A stretch of DNA of 64,000 nt, taken from assembly GCA_002478885.1 (NCBI GenBank), contig DLKC01000020.1, forward strand, positions 1 to 64,000, written 5' to 3'. The stretch's first letter is position 1. Each line of letters begins with the position of its first letter. Positions 17,949 to 26,586 of this stretch are shown here, in pieces. The notes under the pieces are model-generated. The model was not told the DNA's origin. It did not search any database and was given only the letters and a program-made list of their open reading frames with translations. The translations under genes were made by a program, and so were the position numbers. The stretch is from Chitinophagaceae bacterium UBA7600. GTDB taxonomy: Bacteria; Bacteroidota; Bacteroidia; Chitinophagales; Chitinophagaceae.

Positions 17949-20900
17949 ATGAAATCGATCCCCAATTACATAAAATGGCTACATAAGTATGCACGAAAAA
18001 TGCTGCTTGTATTGTCGCTGATGGCATCAACAAGTAAAATTTTTGCACAACAGTCTCAGCAGCGATATAATGTAATTCTCATATCACTAGATGATATGAA
18101 TGATAGAACGAGTTACCTCGGGTATCCTGCGGTGTTGACTCCAAATCTTCAAAGGTTAATAAATAAAGGAACTGCGTTTACCTCGGCATACTGCCAGTTC
18201 CCCTTGTGCAACCCCTCCCGTGTTTCAATGATGTCAGGATGGCGACCCGATAAAACGGGCGTATTCGGAAACAATATGGACCCAGCCGCTTATGTTCCCG
18301 CAAATGTGAAATACCTGCAGGATTATCTACATTCCTTTGGCTATCGCACAGAGCGCTACGGCAAGATTTATCACGGGCAATTTGAATATGAATTTACCTG
18401 GGACTATGCAGAAGGCGGAAGTTCAAGCAACTTTGCAAAAAATGCCGGCGAGCCTTTAACAAATTTTGATCCTGCTTCGTGGGGCATTTATCCAAAAAAA
18501 GATTCAGGGGGAGACTATACACTAGTTCAGGACCTCGTTGCAAGCCTGAAACAAAACCGTACGCAACCTGGTTTTTATGGGATTGGCTTAGGTGTACATA
18601 ATCCTTTTACACCAAACCTCGCAAACTGGAATAAGTACGGTGACCCCTCGGTTAAGGTAGACCTACCGTTTTGGCAGAGCACAACAACCGTTAAAGGAAA
18701 TAGCGCAAGAACCATTCAAATACCAACCAACACGCCAGCAAATGATAGAAACGATATACCGCAGGTGGCATTTTTTGCCAATAACACATTAGTACAGGCG
18801 GATTCAGAATGGAGAAAAACTGTGCAGGCATACTACGGCGAGGTTTCGACGATGGACCGCAACCTTGGTGTACTGCTTGATGAAATGGATCGCGACCATT
18901 TATGGGATAATACCGTAGTTGTTTTAATCAGTGATCACGGGCAGCACTTGGGTGAGCATAACGGATTATGGTTGAAGAATACGCTGTTTGAAGAATCCAT
19001 CCATATTCCATTGGTGGTATATGCCCCCGGCAAACCAGCAGGTATTTGCAACAAATTTGTTGAAGCGGTCGATATATATCCAACCATAACCGAGTTGTGC
19101 CGTGTTCCAACACCCGCTGATGTGGAAGGATCGAGTTTTGTAAGGCTTTTAGACGATCCAACACAAACGTGGAAAAAGGCTTCTTTTACACAAACTGCCC
19201 CCGGACCAGCATTTCCACTTGTTTCGAAGTGCGAGGCAATACGGACAGACAGGTATCATTATAATTACTGGGGCAGCTACGGAGAAGAACTCTACGACAG
19301 GCAAAACGATCCAAACGAATGGACAAATCTTGTAAATAATTCAAGTTACGCTTCTGTTTTAAATCAAATGCGAACCCTCAGGCAGCAAGGCTGGCAATCT
19401 TCAAAACCGCCTGCCTGTGACTCGGTGATTTATTATTTTGATAAAGATGGCGATGGTTATGGTACTGATGCAAAAACATTTAAAGGTTGCTATCAGCCCA
19501 TTGGTTATGTAAGTCCAGGCGGCGATTGTGATGATAATAATAACGCAATCAATCCCGGCGCAGCGGAAGTTTGTGATGGGATTGACAATAACTGTAACGG
19601 CCAAATAGATGAAGGCGTTCAAACAGCATTTTATAAAGACAATGACAGTGACGGGTTCGGCGATATAAACAACAAGGTCTTCGCTTGCGCAAAACCGGCG
19701 GGCTTTGTTACCGACAGCACTGATTGCAACGATAATAACACTTTGATTAATCCGGCCGCAACAGAAGTTGCAGATGGAGTCGATAACAATTGTAACGGGG
19801 CGATTGATGAAAACCTTGTTCCTTTCTACCGTGACGAGGACAATGACGGATATGGAGATATTAATCAAAAGACGTTTGGAAACAGCACCCCGCCTTCTGG
19901 TTATGTTCCTGACAGTACAGACTGCAACGATAACAATGCAGCTATTTATCCGGGAGCACCTGAACTTTGCGATGGGATAGATAATAATTGTGATGGGGTA
20001 GTCGATGAAGGGTTCACACAGCAAACATGGTACAGGGATGCAGATGGTGACGGCTTCGGAAGTCTGGACTCGTCCCTGCAATCATGTAATGCACCGGCCG
20101 GTTATGTGGCCGGAAACACCGATTGTGACGATCATAACGCATTCGTATATCCCGGCGCACCGGAAATCTGTGATGGCGTTGATAACAACTGCGACGGCGT
20201 TGTTGACGAAGGATTCGAAAAACAACAATGGTACAGAGATGCTGATGGGGATGGCTTCGGCGACGGTAACAACGCAACAATGTCTTGCAGTATACCTGCC
20301 GGTTATGTGGACAATAACACTGATTGCAATGACAATAATGCCAGCATTTACCCGGGCGCACCGGATATATGCGATGGCATCGACAATGATTGTGACGGCC
20401 AGGTTGATGAAGATGGCCAACTTATCTTCTATCGCGATGGCGACAATGATGGTTATGGAAACCCAGCCGATTTTGTAAACGCCTGTACAAAACCCGATGG
20501 CTACGTTAGCAATAACACAGATTGTAACGACGACAACGCCACTGTATATCCCGGGGCACCAGAAATTTGCGATGGGTTTGATAATAATTGCAACGGCACG
20601 GTTGATGAGAACACCATTACTGCAACCATTGTGCAAACGGGCACCGTTTCCGTTTGTATCGGTTCTTCAACAGTACTTACCGCAAACAGTCTTGCAAACA
20701 CAAACTATAAATGGTTTAAAAATGGAGCTGTAATCGACGGAGCAAACACATCCTCTCTCACGGTAAATGCAGTCGGAAATTACAGTGTCGAAGAAACTCT
20801 TAACAGCCTGTGCAAAGACACATCCGACATAACCATTGTAGCAACAACTCCTAAACCTAAGGCAACGATCACCGCACTCGGCAACCTTAATATTTGCGCC

Positions 20901-21392
20901 ACCGGATCAGTAGTTTTGCAGGCCAACAGCGGAACAGGTTTAACCTATCAATGGAGAAAAAACAACGTCAATATTCCGGGTGCAACTTCGAGGAATTACA
21001 CCGTTACAACTGCTGGCAATTACAGGGTTAATGTGACCAACAAATTCAACTGCACAACGGCATCAACAATTACGCAGGTAACATCGACTTGCTTTGCAGC
21101 ATCAACCTCACAGCAAGTCACAGAAAAAGTTGCAGGAAACAACATCTTTTCTGTTTATCCAAACCCTGCACGCGATAAAATCATTATTCATTTTGTTGCA
21201 GACAAAGCAGGCAATATACAAATAAAGATATTTGGCATCGCCGGCCAGGAGCTTTTCTCGAAAATGCAGACTGCTATAAAAGGTCCTAACGACTACAGCA
21301 TGCAGGTAGCTTCACTGAGCCAGGGAATGTACTATGTAGAACTTAGCGATGATGCGAGAAACATGCGAACAAAATTGATTATTGAAAAGTAA
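17949..21392 (+). CDS. T9SS-secreted sulfatase with six MopE-type metal-binding repeats
   Basis: The 1147-residue protein has a signal peptide to about residue 34. The sulfatase domain (about 40-480) carries the formylglycine site CNPSR with Cys87, the metal-binding Asp48-Asp49 and ISDHGQHLGEH, and is closest in pattern to iduronate-2-sulfatase-like enzymes. Six repeats of about 63 residues follow (about 490-880). Each has DxDxDGxG, TDCxDxNxxxxPGAxE and CDGxDNNCxGxxDE motifs, the putative metal-binding MopE signature. Two Ig-like units (about 885-1055) come next, then a T9SS type A tail (VYPNPARDKIII, LSQGMYYVEL). It probably removes sulfate esters from glycans outside the cell, with the repeats as a calcium-stiffened spacer. 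Maturation needs a formylglycine-generating enzyme not encoded here. Confidence 0.9.
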   Translation: MKSIPNYIKWLHKYARKMLLVLSLMASTSKIFAQQSQQRYNVILISLDDMNDRTSYLGYPAVLTPNLQRLINKGTAFTSAYCQFPLCNPSRVSMMSGWRPDKTGVFGNNMDPAAYVPANVKYLQDYLHSFGYRTERYGKIYHGQFEYEFTWDYAEGGSSSNFAKNAGEPLTNFDPASWGIYPKKDSGGDYTLVQDLVASLKQNRTQPGFYGIGLGVHNPFTPNLANWNKYGDPSVKVDLPFWQSTTTVKGNSARTIQIPTNTPANDRNDIPQVAFFANNTLVQADSEWRKTVQAYYGEVSTMDRNLGVLLDEMDRDHLWDNTVVVLISDHGQHLGEHNGLWLKNTLFEESIHIPLVVYAPGKPAGICNKFVEAVDIYPTITELCRVPTPADVEGSSFVRLLDDPTQTWKKASFTQTAPGPAFPLVSKCEAIRTDRYHYNYWGSYGEELYDRQNDPNEWTNLVNNSSYASVLNQMRTLRQQGWQSSKPPACDSVIYYFDKDGDGYGTDAKTFKGCYQPIGYVSPGGDCDDNNNAINPGAAEVCDGIDNNCNGQIDEGVQTAFYKDNDSDGFGDINNKVFACAKPAGFVTDSTDCNDNNTLINPAATEVADGVDNNCNGAIDENLVPFYRDEDNDGYGDINQKTFGNSTPPSGYVPDSTDCNDNNAAIYPGAPELCDGIDNNCDGVVDEGFTQQTWYRDADGDGFGSLDSSLQSCNAPAGYVAGNTDCDDHNAFVYPGAPEICDGVDNNCDGVVDEGFEKQQWYRDADGDGFGDGNNATMSCSIPAGYVDNNTDCNDNNASIYPGAPDICDGIDNDCDGQVDEDGQLIFYRDGDNDGYGNPADFVNACTKPDGYVSNNTDCNDDNATVYPGAPEICDGFDNNCNGTVDENTITATIVQTGTVSVCIGSSTVLTANSLANTNYKWFKNGAVIDGANTSSLTVNAVGNYSVEETLNSLCKDTSDITIVATTPKPKATITALGNLNICATGSVVLQANSGTGLTYQWRKNNVNIPGATSRNYTVTTAGNYRVNVTNKFNCTTASTITQVTSTCFAASTSQQVTEKVAGNNIFSVYPNPARDKIIIHFVADKAGNIQIKIFGIAGQELFSKMQTAIKGPNDYSMQVASLSQGMYYVELSDDARNMRTKLIIEK

Positions 21393-21395
21393 AAT

Positions 21396-21427
21396 AAAAG
21401 GCCATGACGAACTCTTCATGGCCTTTT
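21396..21427 (+). terminator. Terminator of the sulfatase gene
   Basis: A 12-bp stem (AAAAGGCCATGA at 21396-21407, TCATGGCCTTTT at 21416-21427) closes an 8-nt loop and begins 4 bp after the stop codon. Confidence 0.88.
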
Positions 21428-21491
21428 ACTTTCCGGCTTAAATTGCTGAATAAAATTATGTTACGCGCCGACGTAACTCCGGTTAAGCATC

Positions 21492-21511
21492 GTTGCGTCG
21501 CACTCTTGTAC
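21492..21511 (+). repeat. TGCGTCGCA dispersed element
   Basis: This is the consensus copy GTTGCGTCGCACTCTTGTAC, about 65 bp beyond the sulfatase terminator and about 160 bp before the next gene, so it lies outside the sulfatase transcript. Confidence 0.9.
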
Positions 21512-21668
21512 TGTATCAATTGCAGCCTCAAACAGCGGAAAGCATCCTTCATTACCATATTTTAGCACCTGCTTCATTTGGTTGTTCATTTATTATTGAA
21601 ATACCAACCAGCACTTAGCCTTTCAATAGAATTATTTCTCATCTTGCGTGCAGACTTACACCAGTTTT

Positions 21669-22196
21669 ATGAAAAGACTTTCTATTATTATTTTCAGTTT
21701 GTACACAACCGCTGCGGGCTTCGGTCAGGGAATAAAAAAATACGATATCGGCAATTCGGGTTGTGAAGCTTATTTCTATTGCGATCCGGGCACAGCAACT
21801 GTTGACTACACGCCGGATTCATCATTGGTTTATACCATGGAATGCATTAACGAACAGTTGCACTACGGGTTGATTTGTGTGAAATTTATTTCCTCCATAA
21901 CGCCGGTTAAAGAAAAAGAAGACCTGATGATACAATACATCGACTACCTGAAAGATCAATTTAAAATAAAAGAATCTGCGGGGTATGGCAAAGGTCACAC
22001 AATGGACAATTATGCCCCTGCGACCGGTGTAATAGATTTCTGGAAAGATGACACAGGTGCCGAATGGAAAATAAAAAGCTGGACAGACGGATACTATATC
22101 GGCTTTATGTATGTGTATGCAGACGGAAGTTTAAATAGCGCCAATATTTCTAAAATGGATTTATTTCTCAACGGTTTCAGGTTTCCGGGAATGTAG
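21669..22196 (+). CDS. Secreted hypothetical protein
   Basis: The 175-residue protein starts at the ATG at 21669, directly before a signal peptide (MKRLSIIIFSLYTTAAGFGQ); the ORF is open upstream but carries no signal there. The mature part has two cysteines near its start (NSGCEAYFYCDPG) and no family motif I recognise. The last third (WKDDTGAEWKIKSWTDGYYI) looks like a small alpha/beta domain. It is convergent with the DUF58 gene, 7 bp away. Function unknown. Confidence 0.65.
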   Translation: MKRLSIIIFSLYTTAAGFGQGIKKYDIGNSGCEAYFYCDPGTATVDYTPDSSLVYTMECINEQLHYGLICVKFISSITPVKEKEDLMIQYIDYLKDQFKIKESAGYGKGHTMDNYAPATGVIDFWKDDTGAEWKIKSWTDGYYIGFMYVYADGSLNSANISKMDLFLNGFRFPGM

Positions 22197-22203
22197 CGTA
22201 ACA

Positions 22204-23550
22204 CTACAACAGCTGTCTTGCCTTTATTTCCAGGTATTTATTTAACGCATTTACTGTAAGACTTTGAGGTGCCGTTAGTATCGTTAGAATACCGCTTTGA
22301 TTTAGCTCTTTCACTATCTGTCTCTTCTCGAACGCAAAATTTTCTGCAACGGTTTTGCTATACACCCCTTCAAGATTTACAGAATCCTTACTGATATATT
22401 TTGTGAGCTCTGTATTTTCAAAAAAAATGGTAACCAGCAAATGGTTTTCTGCAATCTTCTTCAGGTAAGGTAGCTGTCGCCTCATGCCGGTCAGCGATTC
22501 GAAATTGGTGAAAAGAATAATCAAGCTGCGCTGGGTTATTTTTCTTCTTATGTTTATATAAAGCCTTTCGTAGTCGCTCTCGAGGTAGCGTGTTTTCTGG
22601 TTGTAGAGGGCTTCAAGAATGTGCTGCATTTGCAAAGCCCTTTTCTCTGCAGGCAAAAAAGCACTGATGTTTTCAGCAAAAGTTACCAGCCCTGCCCTGT
22701 CCAGCTTTTGCAACGCAACATTACTTAACACAAGCGAGGTATTAATGGAATAGTCAAGCAGGCTTAAACCGTCGAAGGGCATTTTCATTACGCGGCTCTT
22801 ATCTATAATACAATACAACTGTTGACTCTTTTCTTCCGTATAGTTGTTTACCATAAGCCCGCCTTTTCTTGCAGTTGCTTTCCAGTTCACGGTTCGGTAG
22901 TCATCGCCTGAAACATATTCTTTTATTTGTTCAAACTCCATACTGTGGCCGATACGCCGCAGCTTTTTTACACCGGCTTCGCTCAGCCGGTTGCTTATGG
23001 CCATCAACTGGTATTTTCTTAATTGCAGGTAGGAGGGATAAACCGGCACTTCGGTGGGCTCGCCCATGATAAACTTCCGGTTGAGCAGTTTTACGGGAGA
23101 TGCAGTAAACAGGTTAATCTTTCCGAACTCGTATTGACCGCGCTTTACAGGACGTAAATAATATTTCAACACTTTTGTGGTGCCGGCTTCCAGTGTTACG
23201 TAAAAATGAAGATCGCGGCGCTGGAACTGGTGAGGAATTTCGTCGATCACTTCAACGTTTACTTTGAAAGAATAAAAGTTTTCGATATCAATACGAATTT
23301 CGTTTTCGTCGCCGTTGCTCAATCGCTCCGCGTGAGAACGCACAGCAAACAGTCCGCGTGTTCCCGGGTAAAGCAATGCGTAATCGTACGCAAGCAAAAA
23401 GCATAAGACCAGCAGTGCAGCATAGGGTACTATACCCATCCACGGCAAAAAGAAGTTTAATACAAACAACACGATGCATACAGAGGATGCAGCAAAGAAT
23501 CTTTGCGTTAAGAACAGTGTACCGATATATTTCCGGATAAAACTTTTCAA
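22204..23550 (-). CDS. DUF58 / vWA-like membrane protein of the MoxR cluster
   Basis: The 448-residue protein has two N-terminal membrane helices (about 20-60). Its DUF58 core includes FEQIKEYVSGDDYRTVNWKA and ARKGGLMVNNYTEEKSQQLY, followed by a von Willebrand A-like fold with an IDKSR start. DUF58 proteins are regular partners of MoxR AAA+ ATPases, probably as substrates or adaptors during assembly of membrane or metal-containing complexes. It is the last gene of a minus-strand cluster. A type B repeat sits in the 83-bp gap to moxR. Confidence 0.88.
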   Translation of the reverse strand: MKSFIRKYIGTLFLTQRFFAASSVCIVLFVLNFFLPWMGIVPYAALLVLCFLLAYDYALLYPGTRGLFAVRSHAERLSNGDENEIRIDIENFYSFKVNVEVIDEIPHQFQRRDLHFYVTLEAGTTKVLKYYLRPVKRGQYEFGKINLFTASPVKLLNRKFIMGEPTEVPVYPSYLQLRKYQLMAISNRLSEAGVKKLRRIGHSMEFEQIKEYVSGDDYRTVNWKATARKGGLMVNNYTEEKSQQLYCIIDKSRVMKMPFDGLSLLDYSINTSLVLSNVALQKLDRAGLVTFAENISAFLPAEKRALQMQHILEALYNQKTRYLESDYERLYINIRRKITQRSLIILFTNFESLTGMRRQLPYLKKIAENHLLVTIFFENTELTKYISKDSVNLEGVYSKTVAENFAFEKRQIVKELNQSGILTILTAPQSLTVNALNKYLEIKARQLL

Positions 23551-23577
23551 ACAGATTGTTTAGTAATGTTACCTAAA

Positions 23578-23597
23578 GTACAAGTGAGTGACACAAC
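23578..23597 (-). repeat. Type B (GTGTCAC) dispersed element inside the MoxR cluster
   Basis: The reverse-oriented type B copy GTACAAGTGAGTGACACAAC lies between moxR and the DUF58 gene. Its 3' flank (TGGCGATGCCATTTGCAC) resembles that at 45132. It interrupts an otherwise tight operon. Confidence 0.88.
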
Positions 23598-23633
23598 TGG
23601 CGATGCCATTTGCACAAAAGCCGGCTAAAAAAA

Positions 23634-24596
23634 TCAGCGCGGCACTTCCACGCGTTTTGTAATTTCTTTAACCACATCTTCAGCATTGCTGCCTTCCATT
23701 TCCTTTTCCGGCGCAAGAATAATGCGATGGCAAAGCACCGGATGCAACACGCGGATCACATCGTCCGGCGTAACAAAATCCCGGCCACTGATTGCCGCAA
23801 TTGCTTTGGCAGCACGTAATACAGCCACAGAAGCACGGGGGCTCGCCCCGAGAAACAACGCTTTATTGTTGCGCGTTTCGTAAACCAGCGACGCTATATA
23901 GCGCATTACTTTTTCTTCAATATGCAGATTGCTCACCTGTTGCCTAAACCTGGCGATAGCTTCACCATTGAGCACTGCATGCACGGTTTCGTTGAAATGT
24001 GAGGTAATGCCATGATGTGCATTCTGCAGAATTTTTACTTCCTCATCGGGTGAGGGATACCGCACCTCTATTTTAAAAAGAAAACGGTCGAGCTGCGCTT
24101 CGGGCAAGCGGTAAGTACCTTCATGCTCCACCGGGTTTTGCGTGGCCAGCACCATAAAGGGTTGTGGCATGGCGTACGTAACACCATCATAGGTAACCTG
24201 TCGCTCTTCCATAACCTCAAATAAAGCAGCCTGTGTTTTTGCAGGGCTTCTGTTGATCTCATCAATCAGAACAATATTGCTGAATATGGGGCCTTGTTTA
24301 AAGCTAAAAGAAGCCGTTTGAGGATTGAATACCGAAGTGCCGATTACATCACTTGGCATAAGGTCGGGAGTAAACTGAATTCGGCTGAAAGGCACATCGA
24401 TACTGCGTGCCAGGAGTTTTGCCGTTAGCGTTTTGGCTACACCGGGCACACCTTCAATCAATACGTGGCCATCGGCAAGCATGGCAGCAATAAGCAATTC
24501 TACCATTTCTTCCTGTCCAACGATCACTTTCGCGATCTCGGTTTTTATTTTCTGAACAGCATCGTTCAATGCCCATAGTTCATTTGTCTCTTCCAT
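23634..24596 (-). CDS. MoxR-family AAA+ ATPase
   Basis: The 320-residue cytoplasmic ATPase has Walker A GVPGVAKT, Walker B LIDEINRSP and sensor region ATQNPVEHEGTYRLPEAQLD. The C-terminal lid includes GASPRASVAVLRAAKA. MoxR ATPases act as chaperones that insert cofactors or remodel vWA-domain partners. Here it sits between the DUF4350 and DUF58 genes, with 4 bp to the former, the usual Bacteroidota arrangement. Confidence 0.93.
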   Translation of the reverse strand: MEETNELWALNDAVQKIKTEIAKVIVGQEEMVELLIAAMLADGHVLIEGVPGVAKTLTAKLLARSIDVPFSRIQFTPDLMPSDVIGTSVFNPQTASFSFKQGPIFSNIVLIDEINRSPAKTQAALFEVMEERQVTYDGVTYAMPQPFMVLATQNPVEHEGTYRLPEAQLDRFLFKIEVRYPSPDEEVKILQNAHHGITSHFNETVHAVLNGEAIARFRQQVSNLHIEEKVMRYIASLVYETRNNKALFLGASPRASVAVLRAAKAIAAISGRDFVTPDDVIRVLHPVLCHRIILAPEKEMEGSNAEDVVKEITKRVEVPR

Positions 24597-24600
24597 GCAT

Positions 24601-25119
24601 TTATGTTTTGGATAACCTGTAAAATTCGTCGATATCGGTGCAGAGTTTCATCAGCAGATCGTCTGTAACGGCCGGCTGTGCATCAGCTCTCTTGATATTG
24701 TGCAAAATCGTATCGATGAGTTTTTTGGACACACCTGATTTTTTTTGCAACTGCAGCACAAAATATTCACCTGTATCGTTTGTTGAAAGATAATAACGGT
24801 TGCGGATCCTATCGAACCAGAACTGTATTTTCTTTGATGCGATGCTGTTATTATCGTGCCTGCTGAGGTAAACACCGGAAACAGTTTCCACAAATTCAAG
24901 AGTAGAATTCTTCAGAAGCTCTATTACAGGAATGGGCCGCTGTTTACGTTTCATCTCAAAGAAAACATAAAGGAGTAAAACAATAATAGTAAGATACAAC
25001 GCCCATTTTAGTGGTGTCTTGGATAGAAAGAATCGTAATGGCGTTTCAGCTCCTTCGCGGCCAGATTTATAATATTCATCCCAATAGATCACCTTCGTAT
25101 TTGCAGGGACATAAGACAA
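24601..25119 (-). CDS. DUF4350 protein, C-terminal part (downstream of frameshift)
   Basis: The 172-residue reading frame begins inside the DUF4350 gene. It has the continuation that the upstream frame lacks: YVPANTKVIYWDEYYKSGRE, a membrane helix (WALYLTIIVLLLYVFFEMKR) and a cytoplasmic tail. Its only possible start near the overlap is a TTG, and there is no independent gene start. A shift of -1 near 25110 (sequence CGGCCCGGCC on the minus strand) joins it to the N-terminal part as one protein of about 399 residues. It is either a broken gene, a sequencing error or a programmed frameshift. Confidence 0.8.
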   Translation of the reverse strand: MSYVPANTKVIYWDEYYKSGREGAETPLRFFLSKTPLKWALYLTIIVLLLYVFFEMKRKQRPIPVIELLKNSTLEFVETVSGVYLSRHDNNSIASKKIQFWFDRIRNRYYLSTNDTGEYFVLQLQKKSGVSKKLIDTILHNIKRADAQPAVTDDLLMKLCTDIDEFYRLSKT

Positions 25120-25799
25120 GGCCGGGCCGTATATTCAGCATTATTATTATAGAGCATAAAATAGTTGCTGAAACAAACCGGCGTGGCGTGTATGAAAAAA
25201 TATCCTTTGCCGTAACCGACCCGCACAAAATCCGGAAGGCTGTCGTTATCAATACCAAGCACCGTGGTTGAATCGTTCCTGTTCACACGGCTGAAATAGC
25301 CTGCAAAGGTTGTTGGCTTAAATCCAAAGTTTTTTGGAGCCTTTAGCATAGGATTTACAAAATTGACCGAGATCGTATCAGTTTCAATAAACGAATTGTG
25401 CATGTCGGTTTTCAGGCCGAGCGTGTCGAGAAATTTATCGCCAAACTGCAAGGCTGAAACAAACACAATATTGCCATCATCCACATACTTCAGCAGTTCT
25501 TCGAGGTCGGCCTTACCTGGACTAAACGACTGGCCGATCAAAAAATAAGCACTGTTCTCCTGAGTTTTGCCATCTTCGTTATGCAGTACATTATAAACAG
25601 GCTCCCTTTCCGAAATGATGCCGGCTGCGGGAAATAATTGCTGCAATTGTGTATAAGGAATATAAGCACCAAAAGGATTTTTATCTGTTCGGCTAAGCGT
25701 TGGTGTCCAGTCGAACCTTCTCGGCGCATTCAGTTGTGCCACTATGTATATCAGCAGCAGCACGGAGAATATTATTATGGGTATTTTATTCCTGCCCAC
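25089..25799 (-). CDS. DUF4350 protein, N-terminal part (frameshifted)
   Basis: The 236-residue frame starts with a membrane anchor (IIIFSVLLLIYIVAQL). It contains the DUF4350 core (PFGAYIPYTQLQQLFP, LIGQSFSPGKADLEELLKYV, VRVGYGKGYFFIHATPVCFS). It should continue from NNNAEY into the downstream frame, but instead ends after a short out-of-frame tail (PCLMSLQIRR). It begins one base after the DUF4129 stop, so it belongs to the MoxR operon. DUF4350 proteins are membrane-bound partners of this cluster with unknown activity. Confidence 0.8.
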   Translation of the reverse strand: MGRNKIPIIIFSVLLLIYIVAQLNAPRRFDWTPTLSRTDKNPFGAYIPYTQLQQLFPAAGIISEREPVYNVLHNEDGKTQENSAYFLIGQSFSPGKADLEELLKYVDDGNIVFVSALQFGDKFLDTLGLKTDMHNSFIETDTISVNFVNPMLKAPKNFGFKPTTFAGYFSRVNRNDSTTVLGIDNDSLPDFVRVGYGKGYFFIHATPVCFSNYFMLYNNNAEYTARPCLMSLQIRR

Positions 25800-26489
25800 C
25801 TAACTCAATTGACTTTTAAAGTGCGTAAATGTGCCGCCGATGTTATCAAAATCGCCTTTGCCTATCTCCCTATGGCCATACCAGGCCATATCGAACAAAC
25901 TGGTGATGTCGCTGAACGCTTCACCAAAAACGGTGTCCTTCAATTCATTTTTATAGTCTGCATTTGTCTTGCCAGGCAGCCAGGCGATCAGATTTTTGTC
26001 GGCAAGCAGTTTCAGATTCTGAAGGTACAGCAGGCGGATGGCCAGCCTGTAGTTGCCGTTCAACGTAGCATCTTTAATGGCCTCTTCAAACGATATGCTG
26101 TGAATATTTTCTTCTTCAATACTATAATGCGTGTTTGCCACATTTGTTGCAAACATAGCAACCCTGTTCATACGCATTACGCGAAAAACAAAGAATCCAA
26201 TGGCAAATAATGCAAGCAGAATATAAATAATATTCATGGTTGTTCTGCCCGATTCTGTGCTCATGATTTCATCATACAAGTCCCAAATCCAGTTCCAAAA
26301 ACGATCCCATAACGACTGCTGTTCAACTGGCTCTGCCTGGTATTGAAAGTCCCTTTGAACTTTGAAAGAATCAATCGCATTTATATTAAAGGAACGCAGG
26401 TTTACTGCCGCCGAATCAAAGGCTGGCTTTTGCTTTGCCACGGCGGCAAATGAAAAAAAACTCAGAAGGATCAATAGTGTGAATCTCAT
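25800..26489 (-). CDS. DUF4129 domain membrane protein
   Basis: The 229-residue protein has a signal peptide and an extracytoplasmic segment. One transmembrane helix lies at about 88-107 (NIIYILLALFAIGFFVFRVM). The cytoplasmic DUF4129 domain carries YRLAIRLLYLQNLKLLADK, AWLPGKTNADY and FDMAWYG. It is found with MoxR, DUF58 and DUF4350 in many Bacteroidota, and its start and stop are fused to its neighbour without a gap. Exact role unknown; probably assembly or quality control at the membrane. Confidence 0.87.
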   Translation of the reverse strand: MRFTLLILLSFFSFAAVAKQKPAFDSAAVNLRSFNINAIDSFKVQRDFQYQAEPVEQQSLWDRFWNWIWDLYDEIMSTESGRTTMNIIYILLALFAIGFFVFRVMRMNRVAMFATNVANTHYSIEEENIHSISFEEAIKDATLNGNYRLAIRLLYLQNLKLLADKNLIAWLPGKTNADYKNELKDTVFGEAFSDITSLFDMAWYGHREIGKGDFDNIGGTFTHFKSQLS

Positions 26490-26540
26490 TAACTGATAAA
26501 ATATTTTATGTACCCGGCACCGGCTTATGAATCATCTTCC

Positions 26541-26560
26541 ATTGCGTCGCACTCTTGTGC
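26541..26560 (+). repeat. TGCGTCGCA dispersed element
   Basis: The copy ATTGCGTCGCACTCTTGTGC lies in the 97-bp gap between the DUF4129 and membrane-protein genes, a second interruption of the MoxR cluster. ACCCGGCACCGGCTT lies on its outer flank. Confidence 0.88.
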
Positions 26561-26586
26561 GTTCACATCAATGGGCAGCACGCTTT

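Noticed and set aside
19401..20636. Long minus-strand ORFs over the sulfatase repeats
   Set aside because: They are artefacts of the GAT/AAC-rich MopE repeats read in reverse, giving Ile/Val-rich low-complexity text.
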